A stretch of DNA of 64,000 bases from Sabethes cyaneus (Eukaryota; Arthropoda; Insecta; Diptera; Culicidae): the NCBI RefSeq assembly GCF_943734655.1, contig NC_071354.1:42509744-42573743 (forward strand). Reading direction: 5' to 3'. Made by a program: the position numbers and the translations under genes. Under the pieces are notes generated by a model. It saw only the letters and a list, made by a program, of their open reading frames with translations, searched no databases and was not told the DNA's origin. Positions 33,051-45,827 of this stretch are shown here, in pieces (within the stretch, counting starts at the first letter, position 1; each line of letters opens with the position of its first letter).

Positions 33051-33420
33051 TTTCACAGGTGGATCGCAAAACAGTTGGAAATCGACTACTCGACCATGTG
33101 CCGTGTGGTAACATCGTTCAAGGACACCCAGACGACCTAGCGGCGAGCTGGCAGCAGAAGAAAACGACCGACTCCGTGAAGGCAAAGAAGATGAGGAACC
33201 AGCAGACAATGAAACGAACCGGACTTCTTGCCTTCAATGTAAGGAAGGCCTAACCGAACCGATGAACCGAATACGGCGGCCAAATCCTATAGATTTTCGT
33301 CAGCAAGTCTCTGTTTCTGTTTCGGAGAAGTTCCGAAAGAAGAAAGTCGACAAATTTTCTAAGAAGTACTTGGTGCCAGACGATTATGAAGGGCAATATC
33401 CGGAAAACAGGGAAGGTCTT
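33050..33420 (+). pseudogene. Tc1/mariner transposase DNA-binding domain fragment
   Basis: Plus frames give FHRWIAKQLEIDYSTMCRVV and SFKDTQTT, followed in shifted frames by RRAGSRRKR, VKAKKMRNQQTMKRTG and a YLVPDDYEGQYPEN-like part. This resembles the paired helix-turn-helix region of maT-type transposases. The catalytic part is almost all missing. Assignment to a precise family is tentative. Confidence 0.55.
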
Positions 33421-33439
33421 TAAAAACGATCAGTCATGA

Positions 33440-34095
33440 GCATGGTGATGCTATTTCTCGCATAAATCGTTAATGAACAAAACGAATAGCAAAAGCCCCA
33501 GGACGCTGCCCTGAGGTACATTGGACTGAATCATGAATGGGGTGAAGTAGACACCGCTAACCTCTACTGACGAGCTGCGAGTGATAAGATAATACACGGC
33601 CCATCGTGTTATCCATTCGGGTAACCCTATTCTTTTGAATTCTTGAGTCAAAAGCTTTGGTAAAATCGATATCTGTTGTCGTTATTCCATTTTGTCCACG
33701 AGAGGCGAAACACAGCAAATTTGTTGTGATCGAGCTTTTTGTTTCATAAAACCGCGGTGTTCTGTAGCTGTTATGGATTTAACAGATTGGTAGAATTCAT
33801 CGTGCATCATACTTTCAAACCATTTCAGGCACACGGCTAGGAGTGGAAGTAATACGATAAATCTCCACCTCGTTAAAAGCCGATTTGTAAATCGGTGTGA
33901 TTGCGATAGATTTGCAAATGGTTGGAAAGTACCTCTTTGATCGAATGGTTGAACAAGGCACTGGCAGGATACATGAGAGCACCCAATCATTCACGAAGAA
34001 CGATGGTAACCGAGTCCTTTTGGATTGCAGCTTAAGCAGGACAAATTTACTTACTTCTACCAGTACAAAGCCGGGCGTCACTTGCCGTATCAAAA
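33440..34095 (-). pseudogene. Second Jockey-clade RT fragment
   Basis: On the minus strand: FPTICKSIAITPIYKSAFN near 33880, KWFESMMHDEFYQSVKS near 33800, EHRGFMKQKARSQQ, then SSVEVSGVYFTPFMIQSNV and PQGSVLGLLLFVLFINDLCE to 33452. These are RT blocks 1 to 4 in order. The catalytic YADD block and 3' end are missing. It is truncated at both ends and frameshifted. Confidence 0.8.
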
Positions 34096-35443
34096 ATTTG
34101 TCTACCCTGTACTCCGTGCTGGGCTACTCGTTGCCAATTCGTTGAGCGTCACGACACACGTAAGGCGGCTTCAACCTAGTCGAGCTATCTAGGACATCGA
34201 CCCCCTCTATTCCTGGTGCCGGGTGGGGTTCTTGAAAAGAACAGATTTCACTACACAGTTGTTCGACATCCTAACGACATGGGCGGCTCACCGTAATCTC
34301 CCAACTTTCGCCAGGTGTACGATGGGAATCTCTCCAAGTAGGCTATAGTAGGCCTACGATTCGGGATTCATACGCCTGCGCAATTCTCCGCTTTTCACTT
34401 GCACTACGTCAAAAATAGTCCACAACACTTTTCATTCAAATACGGCAAGTGAACGTAAGTCTTCTGTAAATAAAATAATTGTCTCAAGTCCGTAGAGGAC
34501 TACCAGTCTAATTAGCGTCTTGTACATCGTCGGCTTTCTGCGGCGGCGAATACTCCTTGATCAAAGCATCTTGCGGCGGAAAAAGTAGGCCTGCGACTTC
34601 CAACTTGAATGCATCGTGAATCTCCTTACTCGTATTATTGTCGACAGTGACCAGTGATTCCAAATACATGAACTCATAAACCACTTCCAGTTCATCGCCC
34701 TCAATAGTCACTGTTCGTGGGAGGCGAACGTTGTTTTCTCTGGAGCTCTTTCCTTCCATATATTTGTTTTTAGAAGTTTTTCGTAACCCAATCCTCCTAG
34801 CCTTCATTTTTAGTCTGGCGTAGAATTCATCCGCCGTTTCAAAGTTTCTAGTAATGATGTTGAGGTTGTCTGCGAAAGCCAGGACTAGACTACTTTTGCT
34901 GAAAATCGTTCCTCTCGTTTCGTTGCCCGCTCGCCGAATCATACCTTCAATAGCAATGTTGAATTACATGTAGGAACGTACCCAGATTTGAGCCGTAGTA
35001 TCACGGGTCACATGCCTCCCAGTTGGCCTCGAGGTACGATGCTGGTGTAACATGCCCTCTGAAGTCCAAATAGTACTGTTCTACGAACTCTCTTGTTATT
35101 GGGGATAGACACCGTAACAATATATAGGAGAGCACCTTGTAGATGGCACTGACCAGCATAATGCAACGATAATTATAGCAATCTAGACGATCACCTTTTT
35201 TGTAGATGAGACAAACCACACCTTCCATCCACTCCTCCGGTAGTTTCTCCCCCTCCCAAATCTTTGAAATTATGCAGTGAAGTGCCATTGTTAGCGGTTC
35301 TTGGCCACTTTTGTAAAGTTCTGCCGGTAGTCGGTCTTTTTCGGTGGCTTTATTATTCTTCAGGTGACCGATTTCTCGCCAGATCTCTTCGGGATTGGGA
35401 GCCGGTATCCTGTAATCGTTTATAAGTACTCCTCGGTATCCTT

Positions 35444-35550
35444 CCCAAGTAACAATTTGGGTTTTATTGCACTTTTATGATGGCATTTAAGACCAAAATT
35501 GGTCTGGTCTTCAACATAAGAGTACAATAAAACTCACATTGTTGCTTGGG
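35444..35550. mobile_element. Palindromic MITE, second full copy
   Basis: 107 bp, CCCAAGTAACAAT to ATTGTTGCTTGGG, flanked by TT on both sides. Highly similar to 32171-32278. It interrupts the RTE/BovB-like LINE. Confidence 0.9.
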
Positions 35551-35726
35551 TTCTGTTATATCGCCGTTGAGATGCCCGTCGAAGAATTGCTTTCACCTGA
35601 CCAACTCGCGCTCGTTTGTGAACAGGTTTCCCTCCTCGTCCCTACACATATTAGGTTTCGGTGTATATCCTTTACGAGATGGGTTCATTTTCTCATAGAA
35701 TTTATGCGTCTCAATAGCCCGGAATA

Positions 35727-36465
35727 TAAGGGTTACTGCTGGCGTGAGACAGGGTTGCTTTTTATCGCCGCTTCTGTTTCTCATCGTTATGGATGAGATA
35801 TTAGTTGAAGCAATTGGCAGTAGACCAAATCAAGGTTTGCATTAGAATCCTCTATCGATGGAGCAGCTAAATAAACTCGACCTAGCCGACGAAAAGTTGG
35901 GCAGGTAGACACCTTTCAATAGCTTGGTAGCCAGACAAAGCCCCATGGTGGTACCAAGACTAATATAGTCACACGAATCAGGAAGGCTAGGGGTACCTCT
36001 ATATTCGAGGACCCGAATTTTCAATTCAAACGTTGAATCCGTACTTCTGTATGCCTGCGAAACTTAGTGCATCTCAGCGGAGACAACGCAAAACCTGCAG
36101 GTATTTATTAACCGGTGTCTGCGATATATCATTCGTGCCTGGAGGCCTGACAATTGGATATCCAATGAAGAACTCCATCGTCGATGTCATCAATGGCCGA
36201 TAGCAACAGAAATACGTGAACGTAGGTGGAAGTGGATCGGTCACACCTTGAGGAAAGGAGCGAACGAGATCTCCAGAGAATCCGCAAGCACAGCGTAGAA
36301 GAGGCAGACCCGGAGGCTCATGGCAACGCAACTTAGCCAACGACGGCTTTAGACGAGAACCTGTCCAGGCGACAGGTAAAAGTCATGGCGGGTAACTGTC
36401 CACAGTGGAGATATCTGATTTCCTCCCTTTCTTCTGCCGGACCGGTGGACATAGACACATAAAAA
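35727..36465 (+). mobile_element. 5'-truncated LINE with 14-bp TSD and short A tail
   Basis: AATAGCCCGGAATA occurs at 35713-35726 and 36466-36479, directly flanking a 739-bp insert that ends in a short A run. Plus frames encode VTAGVRQGCFLSPLLFLIVM (RT block), a large internal deletion, ESVLLYACET, then VFINRCLRYIIRAWRPDNW, RRWKWIGHTLRKGANEISRE and RGRPRG-like C-terminal sequence. This C-terminal signature is typical of RTE/BovB-related LINEs. It splits the minus-strand LINE. Confidence 0.88.
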
Positions 36466-36924
36466 AATAGCCCGGAATAGTTGTTTTACGATCTCTATCC
36501 TCCTTCTGGCGTGTTTTCCTCCTCAAGTACGTGGACTACTCATTCCGCGCTCGTCGATTCTTGGCCAAATTCTCCGTTGTGGCAATACTTAGATAGTTTT
36601 TCCAAGCTCTCTCCATCGTGTGCTGGCATTTCGCGTCAAACCAATCATTTCGAGCGCTCGAGATTTGCTCACCTAGCACAGCGGCTGCGGTCTCATTGAC
36701 GGCCGAGCGAATCGTACTCCATCCGTCTTCGAGGGTCGAAACCCCTAGCTTCACAGAGGAAGGTAGAGCTTCGTCCAGTATGCGTGCGTAGCTCTTGGAA
36801 ACTCGCAGAAGTCACGAATGACCCAAAAGACTGCTGAAAAGATACTTCACTGTGTGACAGATCCTTATCCCCCTGCAACAAATTCTTGTTCCGAGAAGCT
36901 CTGAGCATTCAACTTGTAGACCCA

Positions 36925-37020
36925 TCATCTGTTAAAGGAATATAAGGCAGCATATGATTCAGTGAAGCGAAATGAATTATAGTGAAGTTTGATTGGTAAT
37001 GGTTTTCTAACTAAGCTGAT
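36925..37020 (+). pseudogene. Small RTE RT fragment
   Basis: KAAYDSVKRNEL is readable in plus frame near 36945. It matches FKAAYDSVKRNELW of the RTE at 42155-42200. Only this block survives. Confidence 0.6.
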
Positions 37021-37043
37021 TAACAGAGGCTGATATCATAGAT

Positions 37044-37162
37044 GCCAGAATCACAGGTTTCTGTGCATGCTTAAATTTGGGACCTGCCAGATTTAGTGAA
37101 ATATTGCGGAGAAAATGATGGGGTCCCAAATTTAAGCATGTACAAAGATCTGTGATTCTGCC
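37044..37162. mobile_element. Hairpin MITE, about 40-bp arms
   Basis: Left arm GCCAGAATCACAG..CATGCTTAAATTTGGGACC and right arm its near-perfect complement GGTCCCAAATTTAAGCATG..CTGTGATTCTGCC, separated by about 37 bp. No coding capacity. Confidence 0.75.
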
Positions 37163-37164
37163 AT

Positions 37165-39365
37165 GTATGCTGATACGTGTCACCTTTGGTGATTCCATGT
37201 CAAGAGTTAGAAAAGCGGGTAAGATGTCTAGTAAATTTTACTCAGGAGCTATATGTCTCTCAGTAGGAACTAATATAAATATAACTCTGGAACCAAACAA
37301 CCCCTCACGTTAAATTTTTTATTGATTTACGAATAAAATCGAGTGAAAAGATTTCTTTAAATGCCTAGTAAAACGGTCGGTTGTTTTGCTCACAATATGC
37401 CATCACCAATATGTACTGATATCACATTTCATCATCGGCTGGCGGTTTTGTGAATGATCAAACTTTACATCTAGACTAGACCGACAAGAAAGCCCTGCCT
37501 GCCATCTCGAATGTCGAGTCCCGCGATTGGGGACCGGCTTCCATAGAGCATTTGGCTGAAAACTTTCAACAAATGCGCCCCAAAGTGGAAATTTTTATCA
37601 AACTCTGTCAATGCTCGGATGAACCGCACACCAGAAATCGGTTGATTTATGATAAGCCCTGACAGGCGAGGAGCACTCGAATCTATATTTAAATTTCGAT
37701 CAAGCCAGAAGGAAATATAATAACAGCACAACTCCGGCCGTATTGTTGATTGTTGATACTCGCTGGAAATCTCGGCATTCGGTAAAATGTTACCGCGAAG
37801 CAGCCCCAATCCTCGCCCACCGCGCGCCGTATACACGTATTATTATATTTATAAATAAGAAAATAAAGTGTACATATAAAAAACACCATTCGCGATAAGC
37901 CCCAAAGCGAGGCACTTCTTTCTCGATTCTTCCACATCCATGGGCTGCTTCGCCGTTTCGCTGCGTGTTGTTATTCTCTATTTATTCGTTCGCGTTCATA
38001 TTTTCCGATTCGAATATCGGACGACCGGTTGATGTGTCATCATCATGCACAGCCTGCTTTTTTCAGTCTTCAGTTCTTAGCACTGCGCTTTTGGCTGCTG
38101 CTGTTGTTGCTTGTTTGCCTGCTTCTTCATCAACTTGTGCGCTTGTTGTTATTTTTAGTATCGATAGTGAACCGTGGGCTCGCGTTTCGATGATGGAGCA
38201 CTTTCTTTCGAGGTGATATTTTTTCCCCCATTCATTTATCGTATCAGTTTTCGGCGATTTTTGCCTTTCGCGTCCTCAGAACTGTGCGACCGACTTGCTC
38301 CATAATTTCTTTCGAAAGTTTAAAATTAGGTGCTGCATGCTCAAACGTAATGAGTACTTAGCGAAAATAAAATATAGTGTTGAAATTAAAATCACTGCAG
38401 GGTGGATAGTAGAAGCATATTTTTAATCATCAGTTGCCCAGCCGTCTCCTGTTTGTGCAAACGCGAACACTGCGATGCGATGGTAGGTAGGTAGGTAATG
38501 ATGATTTGTTACTCTGTTTAGCCGTCACCGCGTCGTTAGGAGGACTGAAGGCGACGATTTCAATATGAATGTCAGTGCGCTGCTGACGGTCTGGATGGGG
38601 GATGAGCTGGAACGGCCTGCTTTTAATTCCTGCCAATCCTTTCAACCGTCGAACGGAGCATGAACGAGCGAACGAGAAACGTCGGGAATGGGTTGTGACA
38701 ATAAAGCGCTTGCCAAGAATCGGAAATTAGAATGTTTTGCGCTCAATACGCACGGTTTCCTACTGGCAGTCATTGCTTTCGCCATTCCATGCTGTAGGGA
38801 TTTTGTTTTCCTCGATTTATTGTAAAACCGAAAAAATACCATTCACTTCACAGTAACAAAGTAGGCCGGAGCGAATCGGTTCGCTAGAATGTTACCTTCT
38901 AATGTGAATCGAGAATAAAATAGATTTCGACATTCTTGAAGAAATAAATCAACCGCTGCTTTCGCAATATTATTCAAATTATTTTCTGCTTTCGCAGCCA
39001 GGCCTACTTCACCAAAGTAACTTTTACTAATTGATTGCTTTCGTGATGGCGTTGTGTGGTGGTTATCATCAAATAACTTGCTACGGCTGTCAAGCGGTTA
39101 TATTAATCGATAACACTTTAATATTCTCTATCACAGCGAACTGATAATTATGTTCATACAAGCTTTTTTTTATTAAATCGTGTTTCATACGCTACTGATA
39201 ACCATCAGTTATATTACCAATTACCAATATGTATGTAGATAGCACTGTAAATGGCAGACCTTTCAGGAAACAATTATGATTTTATTACACACGTTTATAA
39301 AAATAGTTCAAAAAATGGACGCAGATCTTCAACAGAAGAGGAATTACACACTTGTACCTTGACCA
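37165..39365. other. Unassigned sequence, few repeats
   Basis: No gene recognised. 37460-38900 has balanced composition and few transposon traces; GGTAGGTAGGTAGG near 38483 is the only simple repeat. It could include regulatory or untranslated exon sequence. 38900-39365 is AT-rich. Confidence 0.3.
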
Positions 39366-39369
39366 GTTA

Positions 39370-39418
39370 CCAAAATTAATTATGAAAATCACCATAAGAG
39401 TACAATAAAACTAAATTA
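39370..39418. mobile_element. Half copy of the palindromic MITE
   Basis: CACCATAAGAGTACAATAAA and then ACTACTTGG match the right half of 32171-32278. The left half is absent. Confidence 0.7.
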
Positions 39419-39904
39419 CTACTTGGATCTGGACTATAGAAAATTTACAATTCGAAAAGTTCCCTGAAAAGTTTAGCTCAAATCCACTATACGTGACCGG
39501 GAAAGGCATAGAAAGAAAACAATCTCAATGTTAACCTAAAATGGCTGAAATCATCCTTAAAGAAACCCGAAGGACATAACAAATGATCAAAATTTGACCT
39601 TAACACGAAGAAAATAATTTTCAATAAGCCAGAAAGCAAACTCTAATAAAATAATGTGAAATTGAGCAAATCGATTTTAAACGGACGAGAAACTGCACTC
39701 AAATTAAGCTTAAAGACGCCAAAATCAGTTCTTAATACCCTGTAAAGGTTAAGATCATTTACAAATGATCACAAATGCAGCCAAAAATTGACTCTCACCT
39801 ATTGACTCTCGCCATTACATAGTAGCAGCATACAGGGGTTAGACAAAATGATCGCGACAGGCAAAATTTTGGCCTAAAACGGCCATAACTTCTACAAAAT
39901 GAAT

Positions 39905-42870
39905 GGGTATGAAACGGAGAGAGTTACCTGGAAGGAACGCCAACTATAGCTCTGGCTTTCTCAAGCTCCCACCTAGCGCCTCCACGCAGATCTAAGTCAA
40001 ATGATGGCAGTCGATGGCCTTACCTGGAAATGCTTCATGTACTTACTGGAGCAGCTAAGCTAGGAGGTGCGAACTGGAGCGCCTGTTCTCCAGGTGAGGG
40101 GCGGCTCACACAGCGTCTGTCTCGGAACGGGCGGCTGAATATGAAATGCTGTATCCCGCAAGCTATACCTAAGATGGCAGACCCATCAGCGGGTTGTAGG
40201 TATCGCGAATCCGGCGAGGTAGTATACCGAAAAACTCAATTACCACGAACAACGAAGAAAGAAATTCAGGATGGAACAATCAGTATAGGACAGGGCTAGG
40301 GACAAGGAAACGATTAAGGGATAACGATTGGAAACTTGGTACCTGGAATGTCCGAACTCTCCATGAGCCGGCACGGGCTGGCTTGCTTGCTCGAGAGCTG
40401 CATCAACTCGTAGTGGAGATCGCTGCTATTCAGGAAGTTTGATAGCCAAATTCCGGAGTAAGGGAGTTCCGTGCAGTAGACCCTATTGCAGGCACTTCTT
40501 TCAAGTACCACATATATTACAGTGGCGGTAAGAAAGCTGAACATGGAGTCGGTTTCGTAGTGTTGGGTAAACAAAATCAACGAGTTATCCGGTGGAGGCC
40601 CATAGATGACCGTACATGCGTGTTGAGGATTAACGGCAAATTCTTCAACTACAGCCTAATCAACTTATACGCACCGACAAATGATAAATCCGATGTTGCT
40701 AAGGACGAGTTTTACGACAGGCTTGAGAGGACCTATGGAGAGTGCCCAAAACACGACGTGCAAATCATCATCGGAGATGCAAATGCGCAGATCGGGAGGG
40801 AGGAATTCTTCCGTCCAGTCATTGGAAGACATAGCCTTCGTCTATCGACCAATGATAATGGTCTGAGGCTCATAAATTTTGCCGCGGCCAGAGGAATGGC
40901 TATCTGTAGCAACTACTTTCCACGTTTGAATATTCGGAAACACACCTGGAGGCATCCAAATGGAGACTCTAGCTCTCGGATCGATCATGTCTTGATTGAC
41001 GGTCGACACTTTTCGGATGTTATCAATGTACGGTCTTTTCGTGGACCAAATATCGACTCTGACCACTATCTCGTAGTGAGTAAAATTCGCGCAAGGCTGT
41101 CGAACACGGCAAAAGCTCGCACTGAGAGAACGCTGCATTTCAACATCCAGCGGTTAACGGCAGACGGCGTGGCAGTGGAATACGCCAGGAAGCTTGATCA
41201 ACGATTCGCAGAACAGCAGGTAGGAGGAGATGATATAAATGGGCTGTGGAGGAACATCCATGGTGACATCGAAACAGCTGCGAGAGAGGTGGTAGGCACG
41301 ACGCGTGGAAGACAGCGTAATAGCTGGTTTGACACCGAATACCAGAGAATGACAGATGAAAAGAACCAGGCCAAGAGTCACATGCTCACTGCGGCAACGC
41401 GTCAAAGCAGAGAGAGGTACAGAGAGACTAGAGCAGCGGAAAAAAGAGTCCATCGTCTAAAAAAACGCGAGTACGAGGAGCACGTGATCGCCGGCGCAGA
41501 GGAGCGATACGTCAGCAATAACACACTGAGTTTCTATAAAATGGTGAGATGCAGGAATTTTGCCACACCTGTGATGTACAATGATAGTGCTGGCAACCTG
41601 CATATCGACAAAACGGCGGTAAGAGCCAGGTGGAAGTAACACTTCTAGACACTGTTAAATGGAGAGGTAAATGCGGAGATCAGCAGGGACAGGATAGGAA
41701 TTGTAAGCGATGGTCAAGCTGTGGAGCCACCAACACAAGAGGAGGTTAAAAAAGCAATGAGTGAGCTGAAAAACGTTAAGGCTGCTGGGAAGGACGGTAT
41801 CCCGGCTGAACTTCTAGCCGCAGGGAGCGAGCGGCTGTACGAAGCAATCCACCGGGTCATTGTCGGGATCTGGGAGGAAGAACAAATGCCAGAGGAGTGG
41901 TTGGATGGCCTCATTTGCCCAATTTTCAAAAAGGGCCACCGAATGAAGTGTAAAAACTATCGGGGAATTACATTGCTCAATTTTGCCTACAAGATGCTTT
42001 CCCGTATCCTGTTCTGCAGACTGAGACCGTTAGCGGAGTCCTTCGTCGGCGAGTACCAAGCTGGTTTTCTCTCCACGACGGATCAGATGTTTACCCTGCG
42101 TCAGTTGCTAGACAATTTCCGGGAGTACAACTTGCAGACACACCATCTGTTTGTGGACTTTAAAGCGGCGTACGATTCAGTTAAACGAAATGAGCTGTGG
42201 CAGATAATGCTAGAACATGGTTTTCCGACGAAACTAGTTACGCTGCTTCGTGCGACGCTGGACGGATCCAAATCATGCGTTAAAATAGCAGGTGAGACCT
42301 CAGCTGCTTTCGAGACGTTGGATGGACTGAAGCAAGCGGATGGATTCTCTAACCTGCTATTCAACATTGCCTTGGAAGGTGCGTTACAAAGGGCAAACGT
42401 GGAAAGGAATGGAACTATCATCACGAAACCTCATGTGCTTCTTGGTTTTGCGGATGATGTCTCTATCATCGGAATCAACCGTAGAGCAGTGGAAGAGGCC
42501 TTCAGGCCCTTTAAAAGGGAAGCGGCGAGATTGGGACTTACCATTAATACCGCCAAAACGAAGTACATGGTTGCTGGTAGGGAACGTGGGAGCCCAAGTG
42601 GTGTTGGTGCCGAGGTGGAGTTAGATGGGGAACGATATGAAGTAGTGGAGGAATTTATATACTTTGGTACACTCGTGACATGTGACAACGATGTAAGCCG
42701 CGAAGTGAAACGACGAGTTCTACGGTTTACGTAGCCAGATGAAGTCCCGTAGTTTGTAAATTCGCACGCAACTGGCGCTCTACAGAACACTAATCCTCCC
42801 GGTGGCTCTTTACGGACACGAATCATGGACACTAAAGGAAGCTGATCGACGAGGAGAACTTGGCGAATAG
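39905..42870 (+). mobile_element. RTE-clade LINE (best preserved)
   Basis: Starts GGGTATGAAACGG, the same head as the non-autonomous elements at 21894 and 29134. A ~420-bp leader is followed by an endonuclease-RT reading frame to about 42830. The 3' end and target duplication are not clear; the next ~30 bp after the C-terminal coding part already look unrelated. The shared head indicates that this LINE, or a relative, is the parent of the short family. Confidence 0.85.
40330..42840 (+). pseudogene. RTE ORF2: APE endonuclease plus reverse transcriptase
   Basis: Endonuclease: LGTWNVRTLHEPARAG at 40337, AAIQEV then two stops (TGA TAG at 40439-40446), FNYSLINLYAPTNDKSD near 40650, IIIGDANAQIGRE near 40768, SSRIDHVLIDGR near 40972, NIDSDHYLVVSKIR near 41050. 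RT after a TAA near 41637: PEEWLDGLICPIFKKGHRM, CKNYRGITLLNFAYKML, HHLFVDFKAAYDSVKRNE, LLGFADDVSIIGI near 42440 (intact catalytic FADD). C-terminal LALYRTLILPVALYGHESW is in a shifted frame near 42790. Only about three stops and one or two frameshifts separate it from an open frame. The TGA TAG pair fits C-to-T and G-to-A decay of CGA TGG. Inactive as it stands. Confidence 0.92.
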
Positions 42871-42879
42871 CCGAATTTT

Positions 42880-45825
42880 AACCCATCAACTTTGCACGAA
42901 TCGACAAGCTAGCTAATCATTAAGAAAACTTTCGTTGAAATGCATTCTGCATTCAGCATTGTGCTGCCTTGTGAATACAAGCTGACTGAAGGAGAGTTAG
43001 CTTGACGTGGCGATACTTACTCGTTTGTTCAGTTTGATCAAATACAAGCAGCCAGCAACTCAGAATAGAATCCAGCATAACATACTACAGAAAGATAAAG
43101 ACAAAATCTCCGCAATCCCACGTTAACCATGTATTCGTGTCTTTGGACCAGACCTTTTCTTTTTTCTTTTCTATATACAGTTTCTTTTTTCTTGTATGCT
43201 TACCTTCTCAACTTAACAAAGTGAATGAATTGACAAATTTTTTATTAATATGTTGTTGTTTTATTTTGCAGAAAACTGCTACAGACTTCAAGAACCAGTA
43301 AAGTTGTTCCCATAAATTGCTAGAAGTTACTTTCACCACCGAAATCAATTAGCACACTGAGGCTAAGGCTAAGGCTAACCGTAGTAAGACGTTCACCTCG
43401 GGAGTACCTAGCAGCACGTGGCCAGGTGCTACTGATTTCCTCTAATTAAATTACAACTAACCTGAGCGGAGCGCAGAATTAAGCCATTTTCCGTGTCTAC
43501 CAGATGACGTCAGTGCTCTTGGTGCAAACCAATTGCTTCGTATTAATTTCGGAGTAAGCAAGAAACGAAAAACATTTAACAGAACAAACTCATCATTAAT
43601 CCAAGCTTAACTACTCAACCATTACGTCTGTCTGGGGCACTCCAGCGGCTCTCGGTACGCACATAGCAACTCCCGCCCGGCAACCACCGCGCCACTTCCT
43701 ATCAAGACGGTCTAAATCCAAAATGCGATAATCCACTTTCGGAAATCCGGAACCGAAAAAGTAGCAGCAACCAGCGATCAGATGGTTGGCCATTTGGACT
43801 CTACCGTTTGCTGATGTTCTATCTGCCTACACATTGGACTGGGTTCGTTTCTTTGATGTCCATTTTCCCGACCAATGCGATGATGATGGTAACCGATAGA
43901 GTGGTGGAAATTTACCACGGTCTGGCGGCTGCCGTGGCGACGACGGCAGTTCAGCTGATCTTCGCCTCGACGGATGCTCCGATGTATGTACGTCGGTAGG
44001 TTAGGTATGTATTGGTTAGCGGAGTGCAATGGAAAAACACTAGTTCCAAAACTCATTTCCAATTCTGGCTGACGGGTGACGGGGACTGGCAGTAGCATAG
44101 GATTGCTACAAGCTGCGATGTAGGTATTTGTTTGCTCATGTTTTCTGGACCCCGTCCGTGTGTAGGCAAGATAGCAGCAGAAGAAGCATTCTCTCCTCTT
44201 CGTATGCTTTCCCTGCTTTCCGGACCCGGCTCGGCTGTATGCTGTCTGTGTATGTCTTCTCCTATCGTTGCTTCAGCTCAGCTGCCACAGCTAGGGCAAA
44301 CCAGGGGAATGGAAAATTGTACCTGTTCGTCAGTCACTTCCCGGTGAATATCAATGAATTTTGTTAAAACGGTAATTACCTGCAATGACCTAGCAACTGA
44401 CTTCGGGAATTTGTTCCGTGCTTTGTTGGATCGGCAGTTTTTCCTTCTTTTTTTGCGTTTCTTCTACATATACGTCGGAATCCGGATTTTATCATAGGAA
44501 GGCTTTCTCTTAAGGTTAAATGTGATCGAAACGGGTGTCTTGCCGGGAGTTCGAATTCTTCTCCGAAGGGCAGATTAGCACCTACCAGTTGTAAAGTATG
44601 AAAAAAGGCTTACACTTTTATATCTTGATCTAAAAATCTGTGTGCTGTGAGTTGAACCCTAGTGATACTATGTGTGTCTTCAAAGTGACAAGTGTTATGC
44701 TGTTTTAATAAACGGCTTTATTATTTTTAAAACCTAAATATACTAAGTTACGTATTGAAAATGTTACAAATTTTGAACAATTTTTTTATGTTTTCGATTT
44801 TTATGTTTATCAAATCCCTTATTTTATTTATGGCTTTTAACAAATCCTAAATCAGACAATAAAATTCTAGTAGTGTTGCCACTCGCGTTTGAACATAGAA
44901 TATGGAAAAATACATAAATACTTTCAGGCTCGATAGCAGCATTTCCTAGTTGCTAGTTGCAAATTATTCTGTAGCAAAAAGAAAGCAAACCTCGTTAAAA
45001 CTTTCAATGTCGTCTTCAAGTAATAAACCGTGAAGTGCAATAAAAATCAGCGAGCATTCTTCCTTCTTCCAAGAAGGAAGTAAAACATTGCACAAACTTT
45101 TTCATGGTTTGATCTTCGGTTGTAGTACCTAGTTGTTTTATCCAAATTGCAAACAGCTTTGAGCCAAATGTTATTTTCGGAACCATGAATTTAAACCAAA
45201 CAGGTAGAGGCAGCTTGGTGCCTTTCGTGCTATGATGTTAAAAAAATTTTCCATGCCACTCGCTGATGATAGATAAACTTTGATCTTACGTCAGCTAAAA
45301 TATGTAATTACAAATCGGATAAGTTTTAAAATCTTTTCGGTGTAGGCATACGCTACTATCTATAGAATGAATGAATAAAAGAATACACTAGCGAGTGAAC
45401 GAATATAAAGGCCTAGCAATTATGCATCCTACTCTCCAAGATTATGGGAAAATTTCAACACACAGCTGAATATTCTAGACATCAAATGTTCCATAGGATG
45501 TAACATCATTTCAGCGTTTTAATATTTATCTGATTACTTGAAAATCACAATGAGTAGTTATTTTGGTAGCGGATCATAAAACGTATTCTGTCCTGTCCAG
45601 TTGATCCAATAATAAACGAACCACTCGATAAGAGAAGAGTTTGTTTTATCTGATAAGGAAAAAAATATACCTAGACCATTTCAAGCTGAAATCGTTGAGT
45701 GATTCTCCGCAATGGGAGTTGCAACGTCGTAATGACAGTAGTGTTTTTATTGAAAAAAAAGCATACACTCAAACTTTTCACAAGATTAAACTTTGAATCG
45801 AAGCAGGTTTATAAAATACTAGCTG
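42880..45825. other. Unassigned sequence
   Basis: No protein family or RNA recognised. 43370-44400 is richer in GC and holds frames of 60-106 codons on both strands without family resemblance. 44450-45820 is AT-rich. Transposon traces are few, so this could be intronic or regulatory DNA. Confidence 0.3.
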
Positions 45826-45827
45826 AC

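Larger units (their letters stand above)
34130..36910 (-). mobile_element. RTE/BovB-like LINE, decayed, interrupted twice
   Basis: Minus-strand order from 36910: STLEDGWSTIRSAVNETAAA and VLGEQISSARNDWFDAKCQ; then, after an inserted LINE, KFYEKMNPSRKGYTPKPNM and DEEGNLFTNERELV; then, after an inserted MITE, RT blocks KLPEEWMEGVVCLIYKKGD and CYNYRCIMLVSAIYKVL near 35150, LAFADNLNIITRNFETADEF near 34870 (FADD changed to FADN), and a C-terminal TIFDVVQVKSGE and GEIPIVHLAKVGRLR part to about 34300. The endonuclease is missing. Catalytic Asp is lost and frames are broken. Confidence 0.85.

Noticed and set aside
40842..42832. Minus-strand frames of 94-133 codons under the RTE
   Set aside because: Shadows of the plus-strand endonuclease-RT gene.
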